64,000 bases of DNA from positions 124,001-188,000 of the forward strand of contig CAXBCF010000002.1 of NCBI GenBank assembly GCA_963973975.1, read 5' to 3'. How positions within the stretch are numbered: the stretch's first letter is position 1; every line of letters begins with the position of its first letter. The stretch comes from UBA1494_A sp963973975. GTDB taxonomy: Bacteria > Bacteroidota > Bacteroidia > Flavobacteriales_E > Vicingaceae. The notes under the pieces are model-generated. The model saw nothing but the letters and a program-made list of their open reading frames with translations, ran no database searches and had not been told where the DNA came from. This document shows positions 16,046 to 24,588 of this stretch, one piece after another. Made by a program: the position numbers and the translations under genes.

Positions 16046-17404
16046 ATGGAAGTAGTAAAAAAAGACATTGATCAGCTGAATGCTGAAGTAACAATTAAGA
16101 TTGGAGAGACTGACTACAAAGACAAAGTAGAACAAGCTTTAAAAAACTACCGCAAACAAGCAAAAATGCCCGGATTTAGACCGGGAATGGTGCCAATGGG
16201 CATGATTAAAAAAATGGTGGGAACCAATATTTTAGTCGATGAAATTAACCGTTTATTATCTGAAAAGTTAAATAAATTCATTGGTGAAGAAAAACTAAAC
16301 ATTCTTGGAAATCCTTTGCCAAAAGAAGAATCAGATAGAAACATTGATTGGGAAAAACAAAAAGAGTTTGATTTTACCTATGAATTAGGCCTTGCTCCTG
16401 AAGTTAACGTTAGCTTGAGCGAGAAAGACAAGTTTGACCAGTATAAAATCAAGGTTACCGATAAAATGGTGAACGAGCAAATCAATGAAATTGCCAAGCA
16501 ATACGGCAAAATGGTTGAGGTGAACCAAGCTGAAGAAGAAGACATGCTTTATGGAACTTTTCAAGAATTGGAAAAGGGAAAAGTAAAAGAAGAAGGGATC
16601 AGCAATCAAACCGTATTGAATTTGCGTTCAATCGAGAAAAAAGGAGACCGCAAAGCTTTTATTGGTAAAAAAATAGGTGATGTAATAAAATTTAAACCAC
16701 AAAACATTGCTAGTGCAAATTATGTTGCATCGTGGTTGGGAATTGAAGAAAAATACATAAAAGATCAAAAGTCTGAATTTCAATTTTCTATTGAAAAAAT
16801 CAATAGAATGGAGCCAGCTACTTTAAATCAAGAGTTTTTTGATAAGATTTATGGCAAGGATAATGTAAAATCTGAAGCTGAAATGCAGGAGAAAATTAGA
16901 GCGGAAATGGAGAAGGGTTACAATAACTCCGGTGTTCAATTATTGGAAAGAGAAATTCAAGACTATTTGCTTAAAAAAGCGAAACTGCAATTGCCTGATA
17001 ACTTTATGAAAAAATGGTTGCAGGTTGCCAACGAAAAGCCAGTGACTAAAGAGCAAATTGAAGAAGAATACGAACAATACGCAACTGGTTTAAAATGGCA
17101 ATTGATTGAAAATAAATTAGTCAAAGACCACAATGTTGAGGTAAGTAGAGAGGATTTAAAAGCACATACCATCGATATGATTCGTCAGCAATTGGCGAGC
17201 ATGGGACAAAATTTTATGGGAGAAGCTGAAATGGAAGAAACAGCTGACCGAATTTTGGGCAATCAAGATGAGGCTAGAAGGCTTTACGACCAAATCTTAC
17301 AAACTAAATTAAGAGAAGTTTACCTTAAAGCGGTAAAAATCAAGGAACGTGAAGTTAGCTATGATGATTTCCTTAAATTAGCGGAGAAAAAAAGAAATAA
17401 CTAG
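16046..17404 (+). CDS. tig: Trigger factor
   Basis: The product has 452 residues. It is the ribosome-bound chaperone that receives nascent chains and has peptidyl-prolyl isomerase activity. The ribosome-docking signature is seen as PGFRPGMVPMGMIKKMVG (about residues 45-62), matching the family's GFRxGxxP loop. The remainder is the charged, helical body with a divergent middle domain, as usual in Bacteroidota, where the FKBP-like motif is weak. It is followed 12 bases later by clpP and then clpX, the conserved tig-clpP-clpX order. Confidence 0.92.
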   Translation: MEVVKKDIDQLNAEVTIKIGETDYKDKVEQALKNYRKQAKMPGFRPGMVPMGMIKKMVGTNILVDEINRLLSEKLNKFIGEEKLNILGNPLPKEESDRNIDWEKQKEFDFTYELGLAPEVNVSLSEKDKFDQYKIKVTDKMVNEQINEIAKQYGKMVEVNQAEEEDMLYGTFQELEKGKVKEEGISNQTVLNLRSIEKKGDRKAFIGKKIGDVIKFKPQNIASANYVASWLGIEEKYIKDQKSEFQFSIEKINRMEPATLNQEFFDKIYGKDNVKSEAEMQEKIRAEMEKGYNNSGVQLLEREIQDYLLKKAKLQLPDNFMKKWLQVANEKPVTKEQIEEEYEQYATGLKWQLIENKLVKDHNVEVSREDLKAHTIDMIRQQLASMGQNFMGEAEMEETADRILGNQDEARRLYDQILQTKLREVYLKAVKIKEREVSYDDFLKLAEKKRNN

Positions 17405-17416
17405 AAATATAAAACA

Positions 17417-18079
17417 ATGGACTACGGTAAAGAATTTAGAAGTTATGCAACTAAGCACAGAGGCTTAAACAGCATGCATGTTGAGAATTACATAGAATCT
17501 TCTATGACTCCTTACATCATTGAAGAACGTCAATTAAACGTTGCTCAAATGGATGTTTTCTCTAGATTGATGATGGATAGAATTATTTTTCTAGGAACAG
17601 GAATTAACGATCAGGTTGCCAATATTATTCAAGCGCAATTGTTGTTTTTGGAGTCGGCAGATGCAAAAAAAGACATTCAAATTTACTTGAACTCTCCGGG
17701 AGGATCAGTTTATGCCGGTTTGGGTATTTACGATACCATGCAATACATTGCTCCAGATGTTGCTACGATTTGTACAGGAATTGCAGCTTCAATGGGAGCG
17801 GTTTTACTTTGTGCAGGTGCAGCAGGAAAAAGAACTGCATTGCCACACTCAAGAGTTTTAATTCATCAGCCGATGAGTGGCACTCAAGGACAGGCATCTG
17901 ATATGGAGATTGCAGTGAAAGAAATTTTAAAAATGAAGAAAGCACTTTATGATATTATTTCTTCCCACTCAAAGCAAGATTATAAAAGAGTTGAGAAAGA
18001 TTCTGATCGAGATTATTGGATGTCAGCTCCAGAAGCAAAAGAATACGGAATGATTGACGAAGTGCTTGAGAAGAAATAA
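17417..18079 (+). CDS. clpP: ATP-dependent Clp protease proteolytic subunit
   Basis: The product has 220 residues. The nucleophile is Ser125 in GIAASMGAVLLCAG and the general base is His150 in VLIHQPMSG; the oxyanion loop LNSPGGSVYAG precedes them. It forms the double seven-ring barrel that degrades proteins unfolded by ClpX. The N-terminus (MDYGKEFRSYATKHRGL) is slightly longer than in E. coli, as in related flavobacteria. It lies between tig and clpX, with spacers of 12 and 44 bases, so a common transcript is likely. Confidence 0.96.
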   Translation: MDYGKEFRSYATKHRGLNSMHVENYIESSMTPYIIEERQLNVAQMDVFSRLMMDRIIFLGTGINDQVANIIQAQLLFLESADAKKDIQIYLNSPGGSVYAGLGIYDTMQYIAPDVATICTGIAASMGAVLLCAGAAGKRTALPHSRVLIHQPMSGTQGQASDMEIAVKEILKMKKALYDIISSHSKQDYKRVEKDSDRDYWMSAPEAKEYGMIDEVLEKK

Positions 18080-18123
18080 GCAACTGAGTTTTTATAAAAT
18101 TGATTTCTTAAATAAAATCCCTC

Positions 18124-19353
18124 ATGAAAGATAAAGAAACTATTCATTGTTCTTTTTGTGGCCGAGACAAGCGAGATACGAATGTATTGATTGCCGGAAT
18201 TACAGGTCACATTTGTGATAATTGCATCTTACAAGCGGGGGAAATTGTTAAAGAAGAAGTTCAGCCTTCAAATCAAGATTTAAAATTAGTTATTCGCAAG
18301 CCAAAAGAGATTAAGGAGCACCTTGACGAGTACGTAATAGGACAAGACGATGCCAAAAAAGTGTTGTCTGTTGCTGTCTATAATCACTACAAGCGAATTA
18401 CCAAAGCTTCCTTGATGCGTGACATTGAGGTTGATAAATCGAATGTTTTATTAGTAGGCGAGACAGGAAGTGGAAAAACGCTTTTAGCTAAAACGATTGC
18501 ACGTTTATTAGATGTGCCGTTTTGCATAGCAGATGCTACCGTTTTAACAGAAGCAGGATACGTTGGTGAAGATGTTGAAAGCATTTTATCTCGTTTGCTT
18601 CAAGCAGCTGATTTTGATGTTGCAAAAGCTGAAAGAGGCATTGTTTTTATTGATGAAATTGACAAAATTGCCAGAAAAGGGGATAATCCTTCGATTACAA
18701 GAGATGTTTCTGGTGAAGGTGTTCAACAAGCTTTATTGAAATTATTGGAAGGTGCAACTGTAAATGTTCCACCACAAGGAGGAAGAAAGCACCCTGAACA
18801 AAAAATGGTTTCAATCAATACTCAAAACATTCTCTTTATCTGTGGAGGTGCTTTTTCAGGGATTGAGAAAGTGATTGCCAAGCGAATGAATACAGGAGCA
18901 CTTGGTTTTAAAACCAAGAATGAAAACTACATCGTAGAAAAAGAAAATCTACTAAAATATGTCACTCCTTCTGATATCCGTTCTTTCGGATTAATTCCAG
19001 AGTTAATAGGAAGGATTCCAATTGTGAGTTACTTGGAGCCACTTGATGCTTCAGCATTAAAACGTATTTTAACTGAACCTAAAAATGCCATTCTCAAACA
19101 GTTCATTGTTTTGTTTGAATTGGATAACATCGTTTTGAGTTTTGATAAAAAAGTATTGGACTTTATTGTTGAAAAAGCATTGGAATACAAACTTGGTGCA
19201 AGAGGTTTGCGTTCTATTTGTGAAGCCATTTTATTGGAAAACATGTTTGAAACGCCCTCTAAAAAGGTGATTGAGAATTTGAACATAACTTTAGATTACG
19301 CTAAACGTCAGTTTGATAAATCCTCTTTGAAAAAGTTGAAGGTGGCTTCTTAA
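18124..19353 (+). CDS. clpX: ATP-dependent Clp protease ATP-binding subunit
   Basis: The product has 409 residues. The zinc-binding domain has Cys9, Cys12, Cys31 and Cys34 (CSFCGRDK and CDNC). Walker A is GETGSGKT at 112-119, Walker B is IVFIDEIDKI, and the ClpP-contacting loop region and the sensor RSFGLIPELIGRIP follow. It unfolds substrates and feeds them to ClpP. The gene is the last of the tig-clpP-clpX unit and is convergent with folA 26 bases away; I see no strong hairpin between them. Confidence 0.97.
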   Translation: MKDKETIHCSFCGRDKRDTNVLIAGITGHICDNCILQAGEIVKEEVQPSNQDLKLVIRKPKEIKEHLDEYVIGQDDAKKVLSVAVYNHYKRITKASLMRDIEVDKSNVLLVGETGSGKTLLAKTIARLLDVPFCIADATVLTEAGYVGEDVESILSRLLQAADFDVAKAERGIVFIDEIDKIARKGDNPSITRDVSGEGVQQALLKLLEGATVNVPPQGGRKHPEQKMVSINTQNILFICGGAFSGIEKVIAKRMNTGALGFKTKNENYIVEKENLLKYVTPSDIRSFGLIPELIGRIPIVSYLEPLDASALKRILTEPKNAILKQFIVLFELDNIVLSFDKKVLDFIVEKALEYKLGARGLRSICEAILLENMFETPSKKVIENLNITLDYAKRQFDKSSLKKLKVAS

Positions 19354-19379
19354 ATTAGGATGTTAAAGATTGATGCTAT

Positions 19380-19871
19380 TTATTTTCTTTCCCAAAGCTG
19401 AAAGCTGAAATCATAAATGTGTCGCTCATCTTTAGGATGATGATCTTCACTAATTAGTTTCCATTGACTTTTGTTAATTTCAGGAAAAAATGTATCTCCT
19501 TCAATAGATGTGTGTACCCTGGTGAGATAAATTCTATTTGTCATTGAGAGTGCTTGTAAATAGATTTCACCACCACCAATAATCATTAATTCTTCTTCAC
19601 CATTGTCTTTTGCAAACTGTATTGCCTCTTTTAGGTCGTGAAAAATGGCAGCTCCTTCGAATTTAAAATTGGTATCGCGGGTTAGAATTATGTTTGTTCT
19701 GTTTGGTAGTAATTTACCAAACGATTCGAGGTTTTTTCTACCCATTAATATGTGATGGCCTTTTGTGGTTTGCACAAAAAACTTCATATCATCTGGTAAA
19801 TGCCAAGGCAAGTCATTGTTTTTTCCAATTACGTTGTTTTCTGTTACTGCTGCTATGAGGGATATAATCAC
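19380..19871 (-). CDS. folA: Dihydrofolate reductase
   Basis: The product has 163 residues. The start MIISLIAAVTENNVIGKNND and LPWHLPDDMKFF give the substrate pocket with the acidic residue Asp27-equivalent. MGRKNLESFGK and LMIIGGGEIYLQAL form the NADPH-binding sites. It reduces dihydrofolate to tetrahydrofolate. It lies downstream of thyA on the same strand with 81 bases between, so the enzymes that consume and regenerate folate are adjacent. The spacer contains a short repeat. Confidence 0.96.
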   Translation of the reverse strand: MIISLIAAVTENNVIGKNNDLPWHLPDDMKFFVQTTKGHHILMGRKNLESFGKLLPNRTNIILTRDTNFKFEGAAIFHDLKEAIQFAKDNGEEELMIIGGGEIYLQALSMTNRIYLTRVHTSIEGDTFFPEINKSQWKLISEDHHPKDERHIYDFSFQLWERK

Positions 19872-19906
19872 GTTTTTATTTTATTAGCTTCAACATTTTA
19901 ATTACT

Positions 19907-19952
19907 TCAGTTCGAGACTGAGTTTCGATCATTGTCGAGATGAAGTCGAAGA
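19907..19952. repeat. Short TCGA-rich intergenic element
   Basis: Between folA and thyA lies a stretch with GTTCGAGACTGAGTTTCGAT, then TTGTCGAGATGAAGTCGAAG, with repeated TCGA words on both strands. Similar TCGA-rich hairpin elements are at 49931 and 52267, which suggests a dispersed family. It ends at the thyA stop codon. Confidence 0.55.
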
Positions 19953-20747
19953 CTAGACAGCCACCGCTGCTTTAATATGCGGATGAGGGTCATAATTTTC
20001 TAAACTAAAATCTTCGAATTTAAAATCAAAAATATTTTTCACATTAGGGTTAATCTTCATTTGTGGTAAGGGACGAAAATCTCTGCTCAACTGCTCTTTG
20101 GCCTGCTCCAAGTGATTGGAATATAAATGAGCATCACCTAAAGTATGAACGAAGACACCAACTTTTAAATCACAAACTTGAGCTACCATCATTGTTAAAA
20201 GGGCGTAAGATGCGATGTTAAAAGGCACTCCTAAAAAAGTATCAGCGCTGCGTTGATAGAGCTGGCAAGAGAGTTTACCATCGGCTACGTAAAATTGAAA
20301 GAAGGCGTGACAGGGTGGAAGCGCCATGTTTTCAATTTCAGCGACATTCCAAGCGCTTACGATAATTCTTCGCGAATCTGGATTATTCTTGATTTGATTG
20401 ACAACAGTTGAGATTTGGTCGATGTTTTTTCCGTCTGGTGTTGGCCAAGAACGCCACTGCGAACCATAAACAGGGCCTAAATTGCCATCTTTATCTGCCC
20501 ATTCGTCCCAAATGCTTACACCATTTTCTTTTAAGTAGCGAATGTTGGTATCACCACTTAAAAACCACAGTAATTCATGAATAATGGAGCGTAAGTGTAC
20601 TTTTTTGGTAGTAACTAAGGGAAAGCCCTCGCTCAAATCAAAGCGCATTTGATGGCCAAAAACACTAATGGTTCCCGTTCCTGTTCGGTCTTCTTTTTTG
20701 ATTCCTACTTTTAAAATGCGCTGTAAAAGCTCGTGGTATTGTTGCAT
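19953..20747 (-). CDS. thyA: Thymidylate synthase
   Basis: The product has 264 residues from the ATG at 20747, the same length as in E. coli; an ATG at 20765 would add six residues that do not fit the family. It makes dTMP from dUMP, with methylene-tetrahydrofolate as carbon donor. The catalytic cysteine is in ALPPCHAFFQFYV. RTGTGTISVFGHQMRFDLS and the end HPHIKAAVAV are as expected. The classical ThyA depends on dihydrofolate reductase, which is encoded next to it. Confidence 0.96.
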   Translation of the reverse strand: MQQYHELLQRILKVGIKKEDRTGTGTISVFGHQMRFDLSEGFPLVTTKKVHLRSIIHELLWFLSGDTNIRYLKENGVSIWDEWADKDGNLGPVYGSQWRSWPTPDGKNIDQISTVVNQIKNNPDSRRIIVSAWNVAEIENMALPPCHAFFQFYVADGKLSCQLYQRSADTFLGVPFNIASYALLTMMVAQVCDLKVGVFVHTLGDAHLYSNHLEQAKEQLSRDFRPLPQMKINPNVKNIFDFKFEDFSLENYDPHPHIKAAVAV

Positions 20748-20943
20748 AATCCCTTTTATTTTCAATCATTAAAATTAAGCGAAGCATTATCCATCTGTTG
20801 TATTTTTAGTTGAAAATTAAGAACAAGATATTCACAAATCCATTTATTTTAGCTATAGCTTACAAACCTCATTGATAAGTTTTATCAATAGTATCATAAG
20901 ATTGAATTAAAATTTCGACTTTTGTTAAAACAAAATAAATTCA

Positions 20944-21540
20944 ATGTTAACAATTGTAATTCGAATTTTTCTATATTCTTTGATACTGAGTATTTCGGCT
21001 GGATTTGTGTTTTTAGATTCAACTCAATTGCAATCTGCTGAAGATTCTTACACTGAAATGGCTCAAGAAGCAATGTTGTTTTTGATAGCTATTATCGGAT
21101 GGTTTTATAGCAGAAAAACAGACCAATATAAAACATTTATTTTGTTCTTAGTTGCATTTTCTTCCGTCTTTTTTATTAGAGAGTTCAATAATTATTTATC
21201 TGATAATTTTTTTAAAGGAGCATGGCAAGTTGGAGTTCTTATTATTTTAATACCTTCCATTATATACTTTTACAAGAAAAGAGTGCTTTTAAAGTCGGAT
21301 GTACTCGCACTTAAAGAGACTGCCCCTTTTGGAATAATTATGTTAGGTGGAATACTTCTAATTGTTTTTTCAAGAATTTATGGAAATAAGCACATTTGGA
21401 TGAATTTTATGGGCGATAACTACCTTAGAATGATAAAAGAAGTTTCGGAAGAAAGCATCGAGTTAATGGCTTACACTGTAATTTTTATTGGTTTTATTGA
21501 GCTGCTTTTTTTGAGTAAGAGAATTCAAAACAAGTCATAA
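20944..21540 (+). CDS. Six-helix integral membrane protein of unknown function
   Basis: The product has 198 residues. I count six hydrophobic segments: VIRIFLYSLILSISAGFVF, AMLFLIAIIGWFY, TFILFLVAFSSVFFI, WQVGVLIILIPSIIYFY, TAPFGIIMLGGILLIVFS and LMAYTVIFIGFIELLFLS. Short charged loops connect them. A pair of acidic residues (LKEVSEESIELM) precedes the last helix. No known family motif is visible. It is followed 49 bases later by the ceramidase-like gene on the same strand. Confidence 0.65.
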   Translation: MLTIVIRIFLYSLILSISAGFVFLDSTQLQSAEDSYTEMAQEAMLFLIAIIGWFYSRKTDQYKTFILFLVAFSSVFFIREFNNYLSDNFFKGAWQVGVLIILIPSIIYFYKKRVLLKSDVLALKETAPFGIIMLGGILLIVFSRIYGNKHIWMNFMGDNYLRMIKEVSEESIELMAYTVIFIGFIELLFLSKRIQNKS

Positions 21541-21589
21541 AGGGAGAACCAATTCAATTACTTCAATAATTTTGGTATAATTTCGTGCC

Positions 21590-22936
21590 ATGAGGTTTCT
21601 TAAGGGTTTACTCAAAGTATTGCTAACAATCTTTATTGTTTTATTGATTGCAGCTATTTTTCTTCTCACTCCAGTGAATCGTGAGCCGCTAACCGAACAA
21701 GATTACTACAAGGAGACTATAGAAAATCTTAGTACTTTAAAATTAGAAGAAAGTGAAGGTACTTTTTGGTCGGCAGGGTGGGCTAGTGAAAATATAACTC
21801 CTGAAGAACCAGTTGAATTAGTTGGTTTTAGACCAAGAGGAGAGTATGAATTTGTACTAGATAGCAGTTTTGTTAAATCGATTATTGTATCTAACGGACA
21901 GCAAAAAGTTGCTTTTTTAGCTTATCCATTCATGATTATTCATCCCTATTTGTCAAAAGAAATTTTAGCTACTATTCAATCTGAGAAGTTATCAATTGAC
22001 CACTTTTACTTTACTGCAAGTCATACTCACAGCGGCTTTGGTGGACACATGAAAGGTTTATTGAGTGATATAATGTATGGAGGCTTTGATTCCGCTACAG
22101 TGCAACGAATTGCAATTAAAACAGTTTTAGCTTTAAAAAATAGTTTGGCGGCTATGGATACTGCTCAGTTGCTTTATAAAAAAAGTATTACAGCTAACTT
22201 GGTTCGAAACCGCTTTATTCACGATGATCCGGTAGATTCTTTTGTCAGACAACTTCATTTTATTAAAAAATCAGGTGAGAAAGCAATACTATTCAGTTAC
22301 AGTGCACATGCAACAACCCTGAGTAGCCGATTCATGGGTTTGTCGGGAGATTACCCTCACTTTTTAGAAATGGAATTAGAAAAAAAAGATTCGTTTCAAA
22401 TGGCAATGTATATGGCGGGTGCAGTTGGCAGTCATTCACCCATTATTCCAGATAAAAACGAGAACACGACAGAAAATTATGCAATAGATTTATACAAAGA
22501 GGTCAATAAAAATAATTCACATACGGTTGAAATTGATTCGACTCTAATGAAAATAGCTGAACTTCAAGTTCAACTTGGTGAACCACAATTTAGAGTTACG
22601 GATAACTACCGATTTAAGCCTTGGCTTTTCGATAAAATTATCGGTCCCTCAACTCCAAAAATGGACATTGTTCAATTGGGAAATCTGCTTTTTATTTCTT
22701 CGGCTGCTGAGCTTTCAGGAGTTTTTTATGAAGATTGGGAAAAACTTGCCAATCAAAACGGAATGGAGTTGATGTTTACCACCTTTAATGGTGATTACAT
22801 CGGTTATGTGCCACCGGATAAATACTACCATAAACACTATCGAGAAACAAGAGAGTTAAATTGGTATGGACCATACAGTGGGGAATATTTTGATACACTT
22901 ACTAAGATGGCCATTAAAAAGGCAGCAAATGATTAG
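21590..22936 (+). CDS. Membrane-anchored neutral/alkaline ceramidase-like protein
   Basis: The product has 448 residues with an N-terminal membrane segment (about 8-28, VLLTIFIVLLIAAIFLL). The domain opens with WSAGWASENITPEEPVELVGF, the usual start of the neutral ceramidase N-terminal domain, then has YFTASHTHSGFGG and LFSYSAHATTL, both of which hold zinc-ligand histidines in that family. The C-terminal half is shorter than in true ceramidases (over 600 residues) and is divergent, so the substrate may be another amide-linked lipid. Ceramide-type lipids occur in some Bacteroidota. It is followed 31 bases later by the Crp/Fnr gene. Confidence 0.8.
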   Translation: MRFLKGLLKVLLTIFIVLLIAAIFLLTPVNREPLTEQDYYKETIENLSTLKLEESEGTFWSAGWASENITPEEPVELVGFRPRGEYEFVLDSSFVKSIIVSNGQQKVAFLAYPFMIIHPYLSKEILATIQSEKLSIDHFYFTASHTHSGFGGHMKGLLSDIMYGGFDSATVQRIAIKTVLALKNSLAAMDTAQLLYKKSITANLVRNRFIHDDPVDSFVRQLHFIKKSGEKAILFSYSAHATTLSSRFMGLSGDYPHFLEMELEKKDSFQMAMYMAGAVGSHSPIIPDKNENTTENYAIDLYKEVNKNNSHTVEIDSTLMKIAELQVQLGEPQFRVTDNYRFKPWLFDKIIGPSTPKMDIVQLGNLLFISSAAELSGVFYEDWEKLANQNGMELMFTTFNGDYIGYVPPDKYYHKHYRETRELNWYGPYSGEYFDTLTKMAIKKAAND

Positions 22937-22967
22937 TTTTATGATTTTTAAGTAAGGTAGAAAGAAA

Positions 22968-23600
22968 ATGAGTGAAGATTTAAAGGCATATTTTGGGACA
23001 TTATTTGAGCCAGAACTAATTGAAGAAATTAATCAAGCTGCTATTGTAAAAGAGATTTCAGAAGGAGAGGTTTTGATGGATATCGGTAAAACGATTCGAT
23101 CAATGCCAATTTTAATTTCCGGAGCAATAAAGGTGTTGCGAGAAGATGAAAAGGGAGATGAACTATTGCTCTATTTTTTAGAAGGGGGTGATACTTGTGC
23201 CATGACAATGACTTGTTGTCTTGGCAATCAGAAAAGTGAAATTAGAGCAATTGCAGAAATGGATACCAAACTAATCATGATTCCAATCGAAAAAATGGAG
23301 GAATGGATGACCAATTATAAAAGTTGGCGAAACTTTGTGCTTAATAGCTACCACAACCGCATGATGGAAATGCTTGGAACCATTGATAAAATTGCTTTTT
23401 TGAAAATGGATGAGCGATTATTAGAATATTTGAGAGAGAAATCGAAACTTTCAAAAGATGGATACATTCAAAATACACATCAAGACATTGCTTATGAACT
23501 ACACACATCAAGGGTTGTGATTTCTCGTCTTTTAAAGCGCCTTGAAAATGATGGACACATCAAATTGCTTAGAAATAGGATTAAAATCATTGCATTGTAA
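22968..23600 (+). CDS. Crp/Fnr family transcriptional regulator
   Basis: The product has 210 residues. Residues about 15-125 form the cyclic-nucleotide-like sensor domain, and about 155-205 the winged helix with recognition helix TSRVVISRLLKRLENDG. There is no N-terminal FNR cluster motif. Instead Cys77, Cys83 and Cys84 (DTCAMTMTCCLG) sit in the sensor domain. The neighbouring genes for a sulfur-type permease and a persulfide dioxygenase-like protein suggest a regulator of sulfide or persulfide stress, with these cysteines as possible sensors; this is inference. Its stop codon lies inside a GTAAC-N4-GTTAC palindrome that is repeated before two other promoters. Confidence 0.92.
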   Translation: MSEDLKAYFGTLFEPELIEEINQAAIVKEISEGEVLMDIGKTIRSMPILISGAIKVLREDEKGDELLLYFLEGGDTCAMTMTCCLGNQKSEIRAIAEMDTKLIMIPIEKMEEWMTNYKSWRNFVLNSYHNRMMEMLGTIDKIAFLKMDERLLEYLREKSKLSKDGYIQNTHQDIAYELHTSRVVISRLLKRLENDGHIKLLRNRIKIIAL

Positions 23601-23610
23601 CCCATGTTAC
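23597..23610. promoter_or_regulatory. GTAAC-N4-GTTAC operator before the TauE/SafE-type gene
   Basis: GTAACCCATGTTAC is a perfect 5-4-5 palindrome, the geometry of Crp/Fnr-family sites. It overlaps the regulator's stop codon and lies 22 bases before a -7 element TAGTTTTG (23633-23640) for the permease gene. The same word occurs at 24530 and 27007. Confidence 0.7.
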
Positions 23611-23656
23611 TTGCACTAAGCCACAATAGTTTTAGTTTTGTCAAAAACGTGTGCTT

Positions 23657-24460
23657 ATGGATTTAATCCAGCTATTAGGTTATTTTTTGGCAATACTAAT
23701 TGGTTTAACCCTTGGTTTAATTGGCAGTGGTGGTTCTATCTTAACTGTTCCAATTTTAGTTTATTTGCTTGCAATTGAGCCAGTTCTTGCTACTGCATAT
23801 TCCCTTTTCATTGTTGGAATCACAGCTTTGGTTGGATTGATTCGAAACATTCCTAAAAAACAAGTAGACTTTAAAACAGGAATCATCTTCGCTATTCCAG
23901 CATTTTTTGCAGTGTACATTACAAGGAAGTACCTTTTACCTGCCATTCCTGAGAGTTTGTTTTTTATCGATGACTTTGAAATGACAAAGAATATTGCCAT
24001 CATGGTTTTCTTTGCCATTATTATGCTATTAGCTGCTGTTTCAATGATTCGAAACAATCGTAAAGAGGAGGGTGTTGAAAACGCACAAGCCTTGAAGTTT
24101 AATTATCCGCTAATAATTATTGAGGGAATTGTTGTTGGAGTGCTAACAGGCTTAGTTGGGGCAGGAGGTGGATTTTTGATTATTCCTGCTTTGGTTTTAC
24201 TTGCCAAATTACCAATGAAAAAAGCAGTAGCAACCTCTCTGATGATTATTGCAGTTAAATCCTTAATTGGCTTTATTGGAGATGTTCAAAATTTAGAAAT
24301 GGATTGGGCTTTCCTATTGTCATTCAGTGGTTTTTCTGTTGTCGGTATATTTATTGGAATATTCTTAAATCAATGGATTGATGGTAAAAAATTGAAAACT
24401 GCCTTTGGATGGTTTGTTTTATTAATGGCGGCATATATTTTAATTAAAGAATTTTCTTAA
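23657..24460 (+). CDS. TauE/SafE (TSUP) family membrane permease
   Basis: The product has 267 residues from the ATG at 23657 (a GTG two codons earlier is less likely). It has about eight membrane segments in two similar halves. Each half opens with a glycine-rich line: LGLIGSGGSILTVPILVYLL and VVGVLTGLVGAGGGFLIIPA. This is the TSUP family, which moves anions such as sulfite, sulfoacetate or thiosulfate across the inner membrane. The gene has its own promoter with an upstream operator and precedes a persulfide dioxygenase-like gene. Export of sulfite made by that enzyme is a reasonable but unproven role. Confidence 0.88.
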   Translation: MDLIQLLGYFLAILIGLTLGLIGSGGSILTVPILVYLLAIEPVLATAYSLFIVGITALVGLIRNIPKKQVDFKTGIIFAIPAFFAVYITRKYLLPAIPESLFFIDDFEMTKNIAIMVFFAIIMLLAAVSMIRNNRKEEGVENAQALKFNYPLIIIEGIVVGVLTGLVGAGGGFLIIPALVLLAKLPMKKAVATSLMIIAVKSLIGFIGDVQNLEMDWAFLLSFSGFSVVGIFIGIFLNQWIDGKKLKTAFGWFVLLMAAYILIKEFS

Positions 24461-24520
24461 ATAATTTATTTTCAATTGGCTAATTGAAATTTAATTATCA
24501 AAAAAGTAATTTGAACTAGC

Positions 24521-24543
24521 GTAACAAATGTAACTGATGTTTC
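24521..24543. promoter_or_regulatory. GTAAC-type operator before the MBL/rhodanese gene
   Basis: GTAACTGATGTTTC at 24530-24543 matches GTAAC-N4-GTTAC with one change, and another GTAAC at 24521-24525 sits nine bases upstream. A -7 element TAATTTTG lies at 24557-24564, fourteen bases further. The gene's ATG is at 24589. Confidence 0.6.
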
Positions 24544-24588
24544 ATTTAAAGCATCGTAATTTTGACTAATAAATTTAAATACACTACT

